Assembly: GCF_000147355.1 (NCBI RefSeq)
Contig: NC_014506.1
Location: 1,612,001-1,676,000 of the forward strand
Reading direction: 5' to 3'
DNA length: 64,000 nt
DNA from: Sulfurimonas autotrophica DSM 16294
GTDB lineage: Bacteria > Campylobacterota > Campylobacteria > Campylobacterales > Sulfurimonadaceae
Both the position numbers and the translations under genes were made by a program. The first letter of the stretch is position 1. Every line of letters starts with the position of its first letter. The notes beneath the pieces were generated by a model. It saw nothing but the letters and a program-made list of their open reading frames with translations, was not told the DNA's origin and did not search any database. This document shows positions 8,307 through 17,244 of this stretch, in pieces.

Positions 8307-8347
8307 TTTATATTAGTTATAAAATTAACTTTTACAACTAATATAAA
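8307..8347. promoter_or_regulatory. 12-bp perfect inverted repeat between hisD and the molybdoenzyme operon
   Basis: TTTATATTAGTT (8307-8318) and AACTAATATAAA (8336-8347) are exact inverted copies around a 17-bp spacer. The element lies just past the hisD stop, so on the minus strand it could act as an AT-only hairpin for hisD; it also sits upstream of the next operon and shares TTAGTTATAA with 8231-8241, which favours a protein-binding role. The two readings cannot be separated by eye. Confidence 0.4.
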
Positions 8348-8351
8348 TTAT

Positions 8352-9641
8352 TTATTTAAGTCTGACACGTACTGACTGCTCATGCGCTGTCAGTCCTTCT
8401 GTATTGGCTATTAATGCACACTCTTGACCAATTTCATTGATAGCTGCAGAGCTAAATGAGATGATAGAACTTTTTTTCATAAAGTTTTCGACACCAAGCG
8501 GTGAATAGAATTTTGCCGTTCCACCGGTTGGAAGCGTATGATTTGGTCCTGCAACATAATCACCAATAGCTTCAGGCGTATTGTGGCCTAAAAAGATTGC
8601 TCCAGCATGTTTGATATAGGGCAATAATTCAAACGGACTCATAGTAGCAACTTCGAGATGTTCAGGTGCTATTTTGTTCATCAACTCTATCGCTTCATCC
8701 ATTGTTTGTGTCACGATAATTGCACCGCGTTCTTCTATAGATTTTCTTGCAATTTTTTGACGAGGAAGTTTTGTAAGCCATGATTCTATCTCTATTTTAA
8801 CTGCATCAGCCAATTTTTGTGATGGCGTAATCAAAATAGAACTTGCCATCTCATCATGTTCTGCCTGAGAAAGCAGATCTATTGCCAAATGATTTGCATT
8901 CGCACTCTCATCTGCCAAAATACCAATTTCACTCGGCCCTGCTATCATGTCAATATTTACTTCACCAAAAACCATTTTTTTAGCAGTTGCTACAAAAATA
9001 TTTCCTGGTCCTGTAATAACATCAACTTTTGGTATAGTCTCTGTACCATAAGCAAGAGCTGCAATAGCACTCGCACCACCGACTTTATAAACTTCGCTCA
9101 CACCGCATAGATGACAAGCAGCCAATAAAAGTTCATTTGGCTCATTGTCGGGCGTCGGTGTACAGACGATAATGTTTTCAACACCGGCAACCTGCGCAGG
9201 AATAACATTCATTAACAAAGATGACGGATATGCTGCTTTTCCTCCGGGAATATAAAGCCCAGCACTGTCAACAGGAGTCACTTTTTGACCTAAAATTGTT
9301 CCATTTTCCTCTGTATCAAACCAAGACTTTGGTTTTTGTTTTTCGTGATATGCTTTTATTCTATCATATGCCAAATGAAGTGAATCTTTTAATGCTTCAT
9401 CAATATTTTCATATGCTGTTTTCATAGACTCTGTAGTAATTTTCAAGTCTTCATCACTTTTTGGCGTCCAGTTGTCAAACTTGGCAATATGAGACTTAAG
9501 TGCTTTATTTTTATCTGTTTTTATATCTTCAATAATATCACCTACAATTGCACTCACATGAGCGATATCCATCTTCCCTCGTCCCAGAAGTTCTTCAAAC
9601 TTTACATCAAAATCATTATCATTAGATTGTACAAATATCAT
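8352..9641 (-). CDS. hisD: Histidinol dehydrogenase
   Basis: 429 residues, normal length. It oxidises L-histidinol through histidinal to histidine, the last two steps of histidine synthesis, using two NAD and a zinc ion. Family motifs are clear: [45 protein letters not shown], the zinc-binding LLSQAEHDE, the catalytic Glu-His pair in APEHLEV, and the C-terminal [20 protein letters not shown]. It is the third gene of a leftward set after aroK and the thioredoxin-like gene (2 bp gap). Other his genes are not adjacent apart from hisC about 19 kb away, so the pathway is scattered as in other Campylobacterota. Confidence 0.97.
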   Translation of the reverse strand: MIFVQSNDNDFDVKFEELLGRGKMDIAHVSAIVGDIIEDIKTDKNKALKSHIAKFDNWTPKSDEDLKITTESMKTAYENIDEALKDSLHLAYDRIKAYHEKQKPKSWFDTEENGTILGQKVTPVDSAGLYIPGGKAAYPSSLLMNVIPAQVAGVENIIVCTPTPDNEPNELLLAACHLCGVSEVYKVGGASAIAALAYGTETIPKVDVITGPGNIFVATAKKMVFGEVNIDMIAGPSEIGILADESANANHLAIDLLSQAEHDEMASSILITPSQKLADAVKIEIESWLTKLPRQKIARKSIEERGAIIVTQTMDEAIELMNKIAPEHLEVATMSPFELLPYIKHAGAIFLGHNTPEAIGDYVAGPNHTLPTGGTAKFYSPLGVENFMKKSSIISFSSAAINEIGQECALIANTEGLTAHEQSVRVRLK

Positions 9642-9643
9642 AT

Positions 9644-10075
9644 TTACTTTCCACTTTTTTTCTTATTTATTTCTGAGAATTCTTTTTTTACAATATCTAA
9701 AGCCTGTAAAAAAGCATTTTCTTTTACTGCACCCATTAAAGGCTGAAACATTGGCTGACCGTTTGGCATCAAAAACCATATTGTCGGTGTTCCCGGTCTC
9801 CACAACTCTTGTGGCATAGCATCACCCTCATCACTGTAAGCTATAATAGAAACAAAATCGTTGTTCAACTCTTTTATAACTCTGGAGTCTGAAAACGTTG
9901 TTTTCTCGAGAATCACACAATACTTACATGTATGCCGTGAAAATACAAACAAAACAGGTTTATTCTCTTTTGTTGCCTGTTCAATTCCTGATGTAAAATC
10001 TTTTGCCCAGTGCACTTCATCGGCCATTAGAGATGTTGTTAGCAGAAATACTATTATTAGTAGTAATTTACCCAT
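9644..10075 (-). CDS. Periplasmic thioredoxin-like protein
   Basis: 143 residues with a Sec signal peptide (MGKLLLIIVFLLTTSLMA|DEVHW). A thioredoxin fold with the active-site pair Cys50-Lys-Tyr-Cys53 and a cis-proline region PGTPTIWFLMPNGQ, typical of the thioredoxin_7 / DsbD-gamma-like group that reduces or isomerises periplasmic disulfides. It overlaps the aroK end by 8 bp and precedes hisD by 2 bp, so it is probably co-transcribed with unrelated biosynthetic genes. No DsbD-type membrane donor is near it, so its electron source is unknown. Confidence 0.82.
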   Translation of the reverse strand: MGKLLLIIVFLLTTSLMADEVHWAKDFTSGIEQATKENKPVLFVFSRHTCKYCVILEKTTFSDSRVIKELNNDFVSIIAYSDEGDAMPQELWRPGTPTIWFLMPNGQPMFQPLMGAVKENAFLQALDIVKKEFSEINKKKSGK

Positions 10076-10583
10076 ATTTTTTTACCTTTTTTAAAAGTTC
10101 TTTTGCACATTCCTGCGCTGATTTATCAGTAACATCTATTACAATCTCTGCTAATTTCAAATACTGAGGTCGTCTCTCTTCATACAGCTTTTTTGCCTCT
10201 TTTAAATCATTAAGCAATGGTCTTTTTTTCAGTTTTCTCGCCGCATTTGGATGTTTTTTTATTCTCTTAATAATAGCATCAAAAGGAGAGTCCAATAAAA
10301 CAATTGTACCTATTTTTTGTAAATTTTCTCGTTTATAAAAACCGCCGCCCGTAGATACAAGAGTATCATGTACACTTTTTTCTAACCATTTTGCAACATG
10401 TTTTTCTAATTTTCGAAAATAATCTTCACCATTTTCTTCAAATATTTTTTTAATTTTTTTATTTTCCATACTCTCGATAAGATCATCTGTATCAATGGCA
10501 ATATAATCAGAATATTTTACAACTTCTCTGGCTATACTTCCTTTGCCTACGCCCATAAAACCTATCAGTACAATGTTTTTCAT
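10068..10583 (-). CDS. aroK: Shikimate kinase
   Basis: 171 residues from the ATG at 10583 (AGGGGAT upstream); the longer open frame has no similarity before this Met. Shikimate kinase phosphorylates shikimate with ATP in the chorismate pathway. Visible are the P-loop GFMGVGKGS, the shikimate-binding DTDD and the STGGGFYKRE glycine-rich loop with the LLDSPFD region following, and the lid RPLL...YEERRPQY. The P-loop ends GKG-S rather than GKS/T-T, still compatible with the family. It is divergent from ctpA; the 118 bp between them carries the ctpA promoter. Confidence 0.93.
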   Translation of the reverse strand: MKNIVLIGFMGVGKGSIAREVVKYSDYIAIDTDDLIESMENKKIKKIFEENGEDYFRKLEKHVAKWLEKSVHDTLVSTGGGFYKRENLQKIGTIVLLDSPFDAIIKRIKKHPNAARKLKKRPLLNDLKEAKKLYEERRPQYLKLAEIVIDVTDKSAQECAKELLKKVKKYG

Positions 10584-10664
10584 TTCACATCCCCTACAGT
10601 TTTGCTTCTTTGGACGTGATTTTATCATACTTAGCATAAAAGTATTCCATTTATCAACTGTTGG

Positions 10665-10670
10665 TATAAT
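10665..10670 (+). promoter_or_regulatory. -10 box of ctpA-pur operon
   Basis: TATAAT, 31 bp before the ctpA ATG, giving a leader of roughly 25 bases. No good -35 box is visible, which is common in Campylobacterota promoters. Confidence 0.6.
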
Positions 10671-10701
10671 ATCTTCTTTAAAAATCAACAGTAGGTTTAT
10701 T

Positions 10702-12012
10702 ATGAAAAATAAAAAATTTATCACCTTAGGATTTGCATCGGTTGCTACATCAATGGCTCTTATGTTTTCCTCTTCTTTATTTGCAGAAAGTTCAATTAAA
10801 GATGCGCAGGCTTCTAGACTTCAGGCTTTAGAAAAGTTTACAAAAGTTATCAGTATAGTACAGCAGTATGATGTAGATGATGTAACTATAGAAGAACTTA
10901 TAGATAAAGCACTTGACGGAATGATGAAAAATCTTGATGCCCATTCAAATTATTTAACACAAAAAGACTACAAACAGCTCAAAGTACAAACTGAAGGCGA
11001 GTTTGGCGGTCTTGGCATCACGGTAGGCATGAAGAACGGAGCGTTAACTGTTATTGCCCCAATTGATGGTACTCCAGCAGATAAAGCAGGACTAAAATCT
11101 GGTGATATAATTTTAAAAATTGATAATAAATCGACAATCGGCATGACCATTGATGAAGCTGTATCATTAATGCGTGGTAAAGTCGGTGAACCAATTGATT
11201 TGCTCATTGTTCGAGAGGGAAAGATGAAGCCTCTTGCCGTGCATATTGTTCGCGGTGTTATTACTATTGAGTCAGTACATGCAAAAACCATCGGTAAAAA
11301 TATACTTTATCTAAGAGTCGCTAGTTTTGATAAAAAAGTCGTAGAAGATGTTACAAAAGAAATCAAAAAAAGAAAAGCGGCAACAAAAGGTATTATTTTG
11401 GATTTACGAAACAATCCAGGCGGTTTACTTGACCAGGCTGTCGGCTTGGTTGACACATTTGTTAATGACGGTGTTATAGTTTCCCAAAAAGGACGACGCA
11501 AAGCGGAAACGAAAACATATACTGCACATACATCAAACACACTCACCAAAGTTCCTTTAGTAGTTTTAATCAATGGCGGCAGTGCAAGTGCAAGTGAAAT
11601 TGTGAGCGGTGCTTTGCAAGATCATAAACGCGCTGTGTTAGTAGGTGAAAATACTTTTGGAAAAGGAAGTGTACAGGTTGTCCTACCTATTACAAAAATA
11701 GAAGCGATAAAACTCACAATTGCTAGATATTATCTTCCAAGTGGAAGAACCATTCAGGCTGTCGGGGTCAAACCTGATGTTATTGTTACACCAGGTGAAT
11801 TTACAACGCATAAAAATGAGTTTGCTATTAAAGAAGCGGACCTAAAAAAACACCTGCAAGAAGAACTTGAAAAAGTTGATGGCAAAAAAGCACAGACTAA
11901 AGAAGATAAAAAAGATAAAAAAGATATAATTACGCCAGAAATTTTCAACAAAGACATTCAACTCAAAGAAGCAGTTGACATTATGAAAGCTCTTGTGATA
12001 ATAAAAGGATAG
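10702..12012 (+). CDS. ctpA: Carboxy-terminal processing protease (S41 family)
   Basis: 436 residues from the ATG at 10702; upstream in-frame codons precede the -10 box and cannot be translated. A signal peptide ends near LFAES, so it acts in the periplasm. A PDZ domain (about residues 95-175, [19 protein letters not shown]) guides substrate C-termini. The catalytic domain has the serine cluster NGGSASASE (294-298) and the Lys321 in [11 protein letters not shown] forming the Ser-Lys dyad, with [11 protein letters not shown] before it. The C-terminus is a Lys/Asp-rich linker. It leads a rightward run with purC 5 bp behind, a pairing with no obvious functional logic. Confidence 0.95.
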   Translation: MKNKKFITLGFASVATSMALMFSSSLFAESSIKDAQASRLQALEKFTKVISIVQQYDVDDVTIEELIDKALDGMMKNLDAHSNYLTQKDYKQLKVQTEGEFGGLGITVGMKNGALTVIAPIDGTPADKAGLKSGDIILKIDNKSTIGMTIDEAVSLMRGKVGEPIDLLIVREGKMKPLAVHIVRGVITIESVHAKTIGKNILYLRVASFDKKVVEDVTKEIKKRKAATKGIILDLRNNPGGLLDQAVGLVDTFVNDGVIVSQKGRRKAETKTYTAHTSNTLTKVPLVVLINGGSASASEIVSGALQDHKRAVLVGENTFGKGSVQVVLPITKIEAIKLTIARYYLPSGRTIQAVGVKPDVIVTPGEFTTHKNEFAIKEADLKKHLQEELEKVDGKKAQTKEDKKDKKDIITPEIFNKDIQLKEAVDIMKALVIIKG

Positions 12013-12017
12013 AAACA

Positions 12018-12731
12018 GTGGAAAAAAAAGGGTTACTTTACGAAGGTAAGGCAAAAAAGTTATATTTAACAGAAGATGAAAACTTGGTTATTTCTGAGTT
12101 CAAAGATGACTTAACAGCATTCAACGGCGAAAAAAAATCAAGTGAAGAAGGAAAAGGAGCGCTCAATAATAAAATTTCTACAGAGTTATTTAAACTCTTA
12201 GAGCAAAACGGTATTCCAACTCACTTTGTTAAAATGCTTGATGACAACCATATGCTGCATAAAAAAGTTGATGTTATACTTATAGAGGTAATTGTTCGTA
12301 ATATTGCGACAGGGAGTCTTACTCGTAACCTCGGTATTGAAGATGGCACGGTTTTGCCTTTTACTCTTGTAGAATTTGACTATAAAAACGATGAACTTGG
12401 TGACCCAAAACTCAATGATCAACATGCTCTTATTCTCGGGTTAGTTGATTTTCAAGATGAACTTGATAAACTGCGCCGCATGGCAAGACAAGTCAATGAT
12501 ATTTTGAAACCTTATTTCGCAGAAAAAGGCTTAAACCTAGTTGACTTCAAACTTGAGTTTGGAAAAGATAAAGACGGCAATATTATTCTCGTTGATGAGA
12601 TTTCACCTGATAACTGTCGTTTTTGGGACATGAAAAGCGGTGAAAAAATGGATAAAGACAGATTCCGTCAAGGGCTTGGCGGACTTACAGTAGCTTACGA
12701 GCAAGTTTTAAATAGAATATTAGGAAAGTAA
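12018..12731 (+). CDS. purC: SAICAR synthase (phosphoribosylaminoimidazole-succinocarboxamide synthase)
   Basis: 237 residues, typical length. It joins aspartate to CAIR using ATP in de novo purine synthesis. Recognised by [14 protein letters not shown] at the N-terminus, [14 protein letters not shown]-type nucleotide loop (here [13 protein letters not shown]), [14 protein letters not shown], and the aspartate/CAIR-binding [14 protein letters not shown]. It is followed 3 bp later by purS and then purQ, so three consecutive purine enzymes are made together. Begins with GTG-GAA. Confidence 0.97.
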   Translation: MEKKGLLYEGKAKKLYLTEDENLVISEFKDDLTAFNGEKKSSEEGKGALNNKISTELFKLLEQNGIPTHFVKMLDDNHMLHKKVDVILIEVIVRNIATGSLTRNLGIEDGTVLPFTLVEFDYKNDELGDPKLNDQHALILGLVDFQDELDKLRRMARQVNDILKPYFAEKGLNLVDFKLEFGKDKDGNIILVDEISPDNCRFWDMKSGEKMDKDRFRQGLGGLTVAYEQVLNRILGK

Positions 12732-12734
12732 TTA

Positions 12735-12974
12735 ATGAAAGCAATAGTAAATGTATTTTTAAAAGCAGGCGTATTAGATTCTCAAGGTAAAGCAGTTCAT
12801 CATGCACTTAGTTCTCTTCAATTTAACAATGTAGAAGATGTCCGTGTTGGAAAGCAAATCGTACTTCAACTCACTGAAACAAATAAAGAAAAAGCAATGG
12901 CTGATGTTACAAAAATGTGTGAAGAACTTTTAGCAAATACCGTAATTGAAGACTATACTATAGAGCTTGTATAA
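12735..12974 (+). CDS. purS: FGAM synthase subunit PurS
   Basis: 79 residues, the normal small size. PurS bridges PurQ (glutaminase) and PurL (synthetase) in the three-part formylglycinamidine ribonucleotide synthase found in most bacteria outside gamma-proteobacteria. Typical features are the short ferredoxin-like fold with VFLKAGVLDSQGKAVHHAL, VEDVRVGKQIVL and the C-terminal NTVIEDYTIEL. Its stop overlaps the purQ start by one base. purL is not in this window. Confidence 0.95.
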   Translation: MKAIVNVFLKAGVLDSQGKAVHHALSSLQFNNVEDVRVGKQIVLQLTETNKEKAMADVTKMCEELLANTVIEDYTIELV

Positions 12975-13648
12975 TGAAAGTTTCTATTTTACAATTTCCT
13001 GGAACAAACTGTGAATACGACACACAGTATGCTTTTGAAAAACTAGGTGCACAAACTGAAATAATCTGGCACAAATCTACTACTATTCCTGCAGACACTG
13101 ACCTTTTAGTGGTTGCGGGAGGATTTTCATATGGTGATTACCTTAGAAGCGGTGCTATTGCAAAATTTTCTCCGGTGATGTCTGCTGTTAAAGAATACGC
13201 AGACAAAGGTGGAAAAGTATTAGGTATTTGTAACGGGTTTCAAGTTTTAACAGAAGCAAGACTGCTTCCGGGCGCACTTAAACGTAATGAAGGACTGCAC
13301 TTCATCTCCAAACACCATCATTTAAAAGTAGAAAATAATGAAAACATTTTTTTAGAAAAATTAAATACAGGTGATGTTGTCAATATTCCGATTGCACACC
13401 ATGACGGGAATTACTACATCGATGATGAGGGCTTGAAAGAGCTTGAAGCCAATGGACAAATTCTTCTCAAGTACACAGATGCAAGCGGTGAAATTAAAAA
13501 TCCCAATGGCAGTGTTGCAAGTATTGCAGGTGTTTGCAACAAAGAAAAAAATATTTTTGGTCTCATGCCACATCCAGAGCGTGCTATGGAATCACTTTTA
13601 GGAAGTGATGACGGAATAAAAATGCTTCAAGGTTTTTTAGCGTCGTGA
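12974..13648 (+). CDS. purQ: FGAM synthase glutaminase subunit PurQ
   Basis: 224 residues. A class I glutamine amidotransferase that supplies ammonia to PurL. The catalytic cysteine lies in KVLGICNGFQ and the His/Glu pair in LMPHPERAM; FPGTNCEYDTQYAFE at the N-terminus and VAGGFSYGDYLRSGAIAKF are typical PurQ segments. It overlaps purS by one base and the next gene by 4 bp (GTGA), so translation is coupled along the run. Confidence 0.97.
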   Translation: MKVSILQFPGTNCEYDTQYAFEKLGAQTEIIWHKSTTIPADTDLLVVAGGFSYGDYLRSGAIAKFSPVMSAVKEYADKGGKVLGICNGFQVLTEARLLPGALKRNEGLHFISKHHHLKVENNENIFLEKLNTGDVVNIPIAHHDGNYYIDDEGLKELEANGQILLKYTDASGEIKNPNGSVASIAGVCNKEKNIFGLMPHPERAMESLLGSDDGIKMLQGFLAS

Positions 13649-14691
13649 TAAGAACACTTTTACTTACTCTCATTTTCATCTCATCACTTTTTGCAAATAA
13701 AGTGATTTATCTCAGCTATGATGAAATTCCACAAAGAGTAATTAAAGGTGAAATCTTTCCTGTTACTTACAAAACTTTATCGACAGTGAAAAAATTTGAT
13801 GATGTTTTGTATGAATTTTCCAACCAAAAAGGATTGAAAATACTCGATGAAGCACCTCAAAGAGTACAAAAAGGAAAGTATTATTATGATACTTTTCATA
13901 TGCAAGCAACACAAAACAGAGCAAGACTTCCTGATGTAGAAGCTTTTTTAATGGCTCCACATGACTATGAAAGTACAATTCTCAAAGGTTCAAAACTCAA
14001 TGTCATTACACTAAATCCAAGTAAAAACTTTTCAAATATCATCGCAAATAATTTCTCAATCAAAGAGTACAAAACTACCGTATATGACAACATACACAAT
14101 ATTGTTATTTTTGTAGCTTCCACGCAAAACTGTGATATTGAAAAAATGCATTTTAACGATGTTTACAAACAAGGCATAGAATCAGAATCGGGTACTTATT
14201 CTGATGCAAAAATAACCTATTTTCTTGTCATTGATAAAACAATAGAAAATTTTTCTTTTTCATACTTTAATTTGTTGAAAAATGATTACACACAGGTGAC
14301 TATTCCTATCATCGTAAATGATGATAGTGTTACCACGCAAAGTGATTTACGTCCGCGAGACCAGTCGCATGACACAATAAAAATGTATATAGCCGCTGCT
14401 TTTGCATTTATAGGCTTTATTTTAATACTTATACGACGAAGATATCTCTATTTAGTTTTAATTATAATCCCGCTGATATACATTATATATCTGGCAATAC
14501 CCCAAGAAAAAATATGTATAAAAGAGGGGGCACAGATTTACCTGCTGCCTGTAGAGAATTCAACTATATTTGAAACAACACAAACACAATATCATTTAAC
14601 AAAAGAAGGCCAAGTGCAAAACTTTATAAAAGTAAAATTAACAAACAATAAAATAGGCTGGGTAAAACATGAAGATACTTGCTCATATTAG
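13645..14691 (+). CDS. Unknown exported membrane protein with C-terminal SH3-like region
   Basis: 348 residues starting at GTG inside the purQ stop. I do not recognise a named family for the whole protein. A signal peptide (MIRTLLLTLIFISSLFA) is followed by about 225 periplasmic, beta-rich residues, then two membrane helices near residues 245-285 separated by RRRYLY, and a final extracytoplasmic domain (ICIKEGAQIYLLPVENSTIF...IGWVKHEDTC) that has the look of a bacterial SH3 domain: 'a-x-lr..P...s.v...g....v......gWv'. The N-terminal part (IPQRVIKGEIFPVTYK) resembles the Ig-like regions of BatD-type proteins. It ends inside plsC by 23 bp. An envelope-stress or cell-wall role is only inferred from the architecture. 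Confidence 0.75.
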   Translation: MIRTLLLTLIFISSLFANKVIYLSYDEIPQRVIKGEIFPVTYKTLSTVKKFDDVLYEFSNQKGLKILDEAPQRVQKGKYYYDTFHMQATQNRARLPDVEAFLMAPHDYESTILKGSKLNVITLNPSKNFSNIIANNFSIKEYKTTVYDNIHNIVIFVASTQNCDIEKMHFNDVYKQGIESESGTYSDAKITYFLVIDKTIENFSFSYFNLLKNDYTQVTIPIIVNDDSVTTQSDLRPRDQSHDTIKMYIAAAFAFIGFILILIRRRYLYLVLIIIPLIYIIYLAIPQEKICIKEGAQIYLLPVENSTIFETTQTQYHLTKEGQVQNFIKVKLTNNKIGWVKHEDTCSY

Positions 14692-15367
14692 CTGGGCCTA
14701 TGCCACGCTTATAATATTTACCGGGCTTACTTTTTCCATAATTATGTACCCCATTTTGCCCCGACCATATGCCAGAAAAATTTCAGCATGGTTTATAAGA
14801 CTAAGTACACTTTTTTCTACAACAATTGAAGGAAATGAAGACCCTGATGCACAAATGTTTTTAGTGAATCATCAAAGTGATTTGGACATCTGCGTTATAG
14901 AAACCATAACAAATAAAGATATTACCTGGGTTGCCAAAAAATCACTCTTTGAAGTGCCATTTTTCGGACTTGCAATGAGTATGCCAGAAGATATAGAAGT
15001 AGAAAGAGAGAGCAAGACATCTTTAATCAAGCTTCTTCGTGCGGCAAAAGACAGACTCAAGAAGAAAAGAATCATAACAATGTTTCCAGAGGGTACCCGT
15101 TCTCGAGGTGCAAAAATGTTACCGTTTAAATCGGGAGCAAAGGTTATAGCTGATCAGTATAAGCTCAAAGTACAACCTATTGTCCTTATAGAGACTGCCA
15201 AATGTTATGATATTAAACGTTTCTATTATGTACCAAGAAACATAAAAGTTATATTTTTAGACTCATTTATCGCAGATAAAGATGACCAAAATTGGTTAAG
15301 TGGACTAAGAGAAAAGATGCAAAAGGTGTATGATCATGAGTTGGCAAACAATACTCGCAATAGGTAG
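14669..15367 (+). CDS. plsC: 1-acyl-sn-glycerol-3-phosphate acyltransferase
   Basis: 232 residues. It adds the second acyl chain to lysophosphatidic acid, giving phosphatidic acid at the inner membrane. An N-terminal hydrophobic segment anchors it. The catalytic NHxxxxD box is NHQSDLD and the substrate-binding box is FPEGTRSRG, the two diagnostic motifs; VQPIVLIETAK is the third. It overlaps the preceding gene by 23 bp and crcB by about 30 bp, so it is in a translationally coupled set. Confidence 0.95.
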   Translation: MKILAHISWAYATLIIFTGLTFSIIMYPILPRPYARKISAWFIRLSTLFSTTIEGNEDPDAQMFLVNHQSDLDICVIETITNKDITWVAKKSLFEVPFFGLAMSMPEDIEVERESKTSLIKLLRAAKDRLKKKRIITMFPEGTRSRGAKMLPFKSGAKVIADQYKLKVQPIVLIETAKCYDIKRFYYVPRNIKVIFLDSFIADKDDQNWLSGLREKMQKVYDHELANNTRNR

Positions 15368-15725
15368 CGGCGGATTTATCGGAGCAATTTTACGCTCATA
15401 TATTAATGGTCTGATTTCTCATAGAGTACCGCATGAACTTCCATTCGGTACACTTGGTGTAAATCTGATAGGAAGCTTTATAATGGGTTGTCTTGTAGCC
15501 TATTTTATGTACTCAACTCTATTGACTCCGCATATGAAATCTTTTCTATCAACAGGAATTTTAGGAGCATTAACAACCTACTCTACTTTTGCGATAGAAA
15601 GTTTTTTACTTCTAGAGGGCGGCAGTATTGCACTGGGTCTTATGAATATGGCACTAAATGTTTTTGGTACAGTGTTTATGGCTGGAAGCGGCTATTATCT
15701 GATCAATCACTTTTTTAAATCTTAA
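15336..15725 (+). CDS. crcB: Fluoride channel CrcB/FluC
   Basis: 129 residues from the second of two close ATGs; AAAGG lies nine bases before it, whereas it is too close to the ATG at 15330. Small four-helix membrane protein that works as a dual-topology dimer to expel fluoride. Typical features: GSGGFIGAILRSY, the channel-lining GTLGVNLIGSFIMG and GILGALTTYSTFAIES. There is no fluoride riboswitch, because the start lies within plsC. Its 3' end overlaps the convergent ABC gene by 11 bp. Confidence 0.93.
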   Translation: MSWQTILAIGSGGFIGAILRSYINGLISHRVPHELPFGTLGVNLIGSFIMGCLVAYFMYSTLLTPHMKSFLSTGILGALTTYSTFAIESFLLLEGGSIALGLMNMALNVFGTVFMAGSGYYLINHFFKS

Positions 15726-16287
15726 TAATTTCATCCGCACACCATGATGCCAAATCCATATCATGAGTAATAAGCAGCATCCCCATAGAATCCAAATTTT
15801 TTATAAGCATCTTCATCACTTCAAGTTGAATCACATTGTCAAGTGCTGATGTCGGTTCATCCAGTAAAAGAAGTTGAGGCTGCATGAGCATAGCTCTGAC
15901 AATAGATGCACGTTGGAGCTGCCCACCTGAGAGTTCATGTGGAAGTTTTAAGAGTAAATTATATTCTAAGTTCATATTCTCTAAAAGAGATTCTAATTTA
16001 TGTAAGGGTGCTACATCTTTAATTTGATGTAGTAATGTATAACTTGGATGAAAAGAGCTGTAAGGGTCTTGAAAAATTTCAGCTACTCGCGATATTTTGA
16101 TACTGCCGCTTTGCGGTTTTAAATTCCCAAGTATAAGCTCAAAAAATGTACTTTTTCCTGCCCCACTATCTCCGACTATAGCTTTTAACTCACCTTGTTT
16201 TAAGAAAACAGAAAAATTTTCAAAAAGCAATTTTTCTTTTTTGTAGCCAAAAGTTAAATTTTTTACCTCCAATACATTATGCTTCAA
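15715..16287 (-). CDS. Orphan ABC-transporter ATPase of the oligopeptide/nickel type
   Basis: 190 residues. Walker A GDSGAGKST, the Q-loop (AEIFQDPYSSFHPSYTL, of the OppF/NikE kind), the signature LSGGQLQRA, Walker B LLLLDEPTSALD and the switch histidine in LLITHDMDLA are all intact, so it should hydrolyse ATP. It is shorter than most OppF/DppF proteins (about 260-330) because the C-terminal oligopeptide-binding extension is missing. No permease or binding protein lies next to it; the neighbour upstream is dUTPase (4 bp gap). Substrate unknown; a nickel, peptide or lipid system encoded elsewhere may supply the membrane part. Confidence 0.85.
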   Translation of the reverse strand: MKHNVLEVKNLTFGYKKEKLLFENFSVFLKQGELKAIVGDSGAGKSTFFELILGNLKPQSGSIKISRVAEIFQDPYSSFHPSYTLLHQIKDVAPLHKLESLLENMNLEYNLLLKLPHELSGGQLQRASIVRAMLMQPQLLLLDEPTSALDNVIQLEVMKMLIKNLDSMGMLLITHDMDLASWCADEIIKI

Positions 16288-16291
16288 AAAA

Positions 16292-16990
16292 TCAACTCTT
16301 AGTTAATGCAAGATAGGCTTTTTCTAATTTTTTATACAAAATATCTGGTGTAATATCACTGTTTTCTTCCCAGATTTTTTTCATAACTACGTTATCTTCA
16401 TCGCCGTTCCAGACCTTAATATAGGTCCCTTCTTTGTATCCATGATCTTGACGAAACTGATTTAAAATATTTTTTCCTACATATAGACGATAAAGTGTAT
16501 CTAAGTTCAAGCCGCTCATACTGACTAAATCAAAAAATTCCGATACCAATTCACCCAAATCAATTTCATCTTTTGATACAGCAATTCGTATAAGATTTTC
16601 CACTTTTTCAATTACATCTTCTTGTGATGCAAATTTTAATGTATCAGTTTGGATATTACTTAATGATTCCAGGGCTGAAATATCTATAGCTATATCTTCA
16701 ATACCACCTTTTAAATTTCTTTCATACACCTCAATTGCCAAACTCATTATAAAATGCCAGACATCAATGACTTCAATCTGATGATTTTGCCAATCAGGCT
16801 CTACATCTATGCTTTTCCAATGTTTCCAGCCAAAACTGTCCACCATTTCTGCACACTCCATATATATACAGCGTTTCCAGTTAATTGTTTTTCCATTTTT
16901 TGTCACGCCTTTTGTCCAATTTTCGCCATTGGTTGCATCATTGAGCTGATTTTGCAGCTGTAACATTAACAAAATTTTATTATCCATCAA
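16292..16990 (-). CDS. dut: Dimeric all-alpha dUTPase
   Basis: 232 residues. It hydrolyses dUTP to dUMP, protecting DNA and feeding thymidylate synthesis. It belongs to the all-alpha NTP-pyrophosphohydrolase family used by Campylobacter, not to the trimeric beta-sheet Dut. The metal-binding helices are visible as IYMECAEMVDSFGWKHWK (E-x-x-E/D pattern) and HQIEVIDVWHFIMS (E-x-x-D), separated from GLNLDTLYRLYVGKNILNQFRQDHGY in the last third, a family hallmark. Divergent from the 57-residue gene at 17071. Confidence 0.9.
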   Translation of the reverse strand: MMDNKILLMLQLQNQLNDATNGENWTKGVTKNGKTINWKRCIYMECAEMVDSFGWKHWKSIDVEPDWQNHQIEVIDVWHFIMSLAIEVYERNLKGGIEDIAIDISALESLSNIQTDTLKFASQEDVIEKVENLIRIAVSKDEIDLGELVSEFFDLVSMSGLNLDTLYRLYVGKNILNQFRQDHGYKEGTYIKVWNGDEDNVVMKKIWEENSDITPDILYKKLEKAYLALTKS

Positions 16991-17070
16991 TTTCCTTTTG
17001 TCTAAAGCTCTATTTCTTTTATATATTTTATCTAAATATGCTAAAATTACTTACTTAAAAAGAGAGATTT

Positions 17071-17244
17071 ATGAAAAGAATTAATTGTAGAAAATGTGAC
17101 TATTATTATGTAACATGGGAAGCATCCAAACCGCATGGGTGTAAGGCTTACGGATTCAAGTCAGCACAAATTCCTTCTATAGTCGTTTTTAACAGCAGCG
17201 GAGCTGAATGCTCTTTGTTTAAGCCAAAGCAGATGAGTAAATAA
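17071..17244 (+). CDS. 57-residue cysteine-rich protein, probable zinc-binding
   Basis: A short gene (ATG 17071, TAA 17242-17244) with AGAGAG upstream. The protein is small and basic with four cysteines: Cys6-x2-Cys9, Cys24 and Cys47. CRKCDYYYVTWEASKPHGCK and the following AYGFKSAQIPS...SSGAECSLF match a short conserved protein I have seen in Campylobacterota and delta-proteobacteria, sometimes labelled as uracil-DNA-glycosylase-related without support. A four-cysteine zinc fold is the obvious reading. Its 3' end overlaps the convergent UPF0306 gene by 26 bp, unusually long for this region. Function unknown. Confidence 0.8.
   Translation: MKRINCRKCDYYYVTWEASKPHGCKAYGFKSAQIPSIVVFNSSGAECSLFKPKQMSK

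Noticed and set aside
8103-8351. FNR or NssR-type site before the molybdoenzyme operon
   Set aside because: No TTGAT-N4-ATCAA or TTAAC-N4-GTTAA pattern could be found.
15300-15336. Fluoride riboswitch before crcB
   Set aside because: The crcB start lies inside plsC and no conserved riboswitch structure is there.
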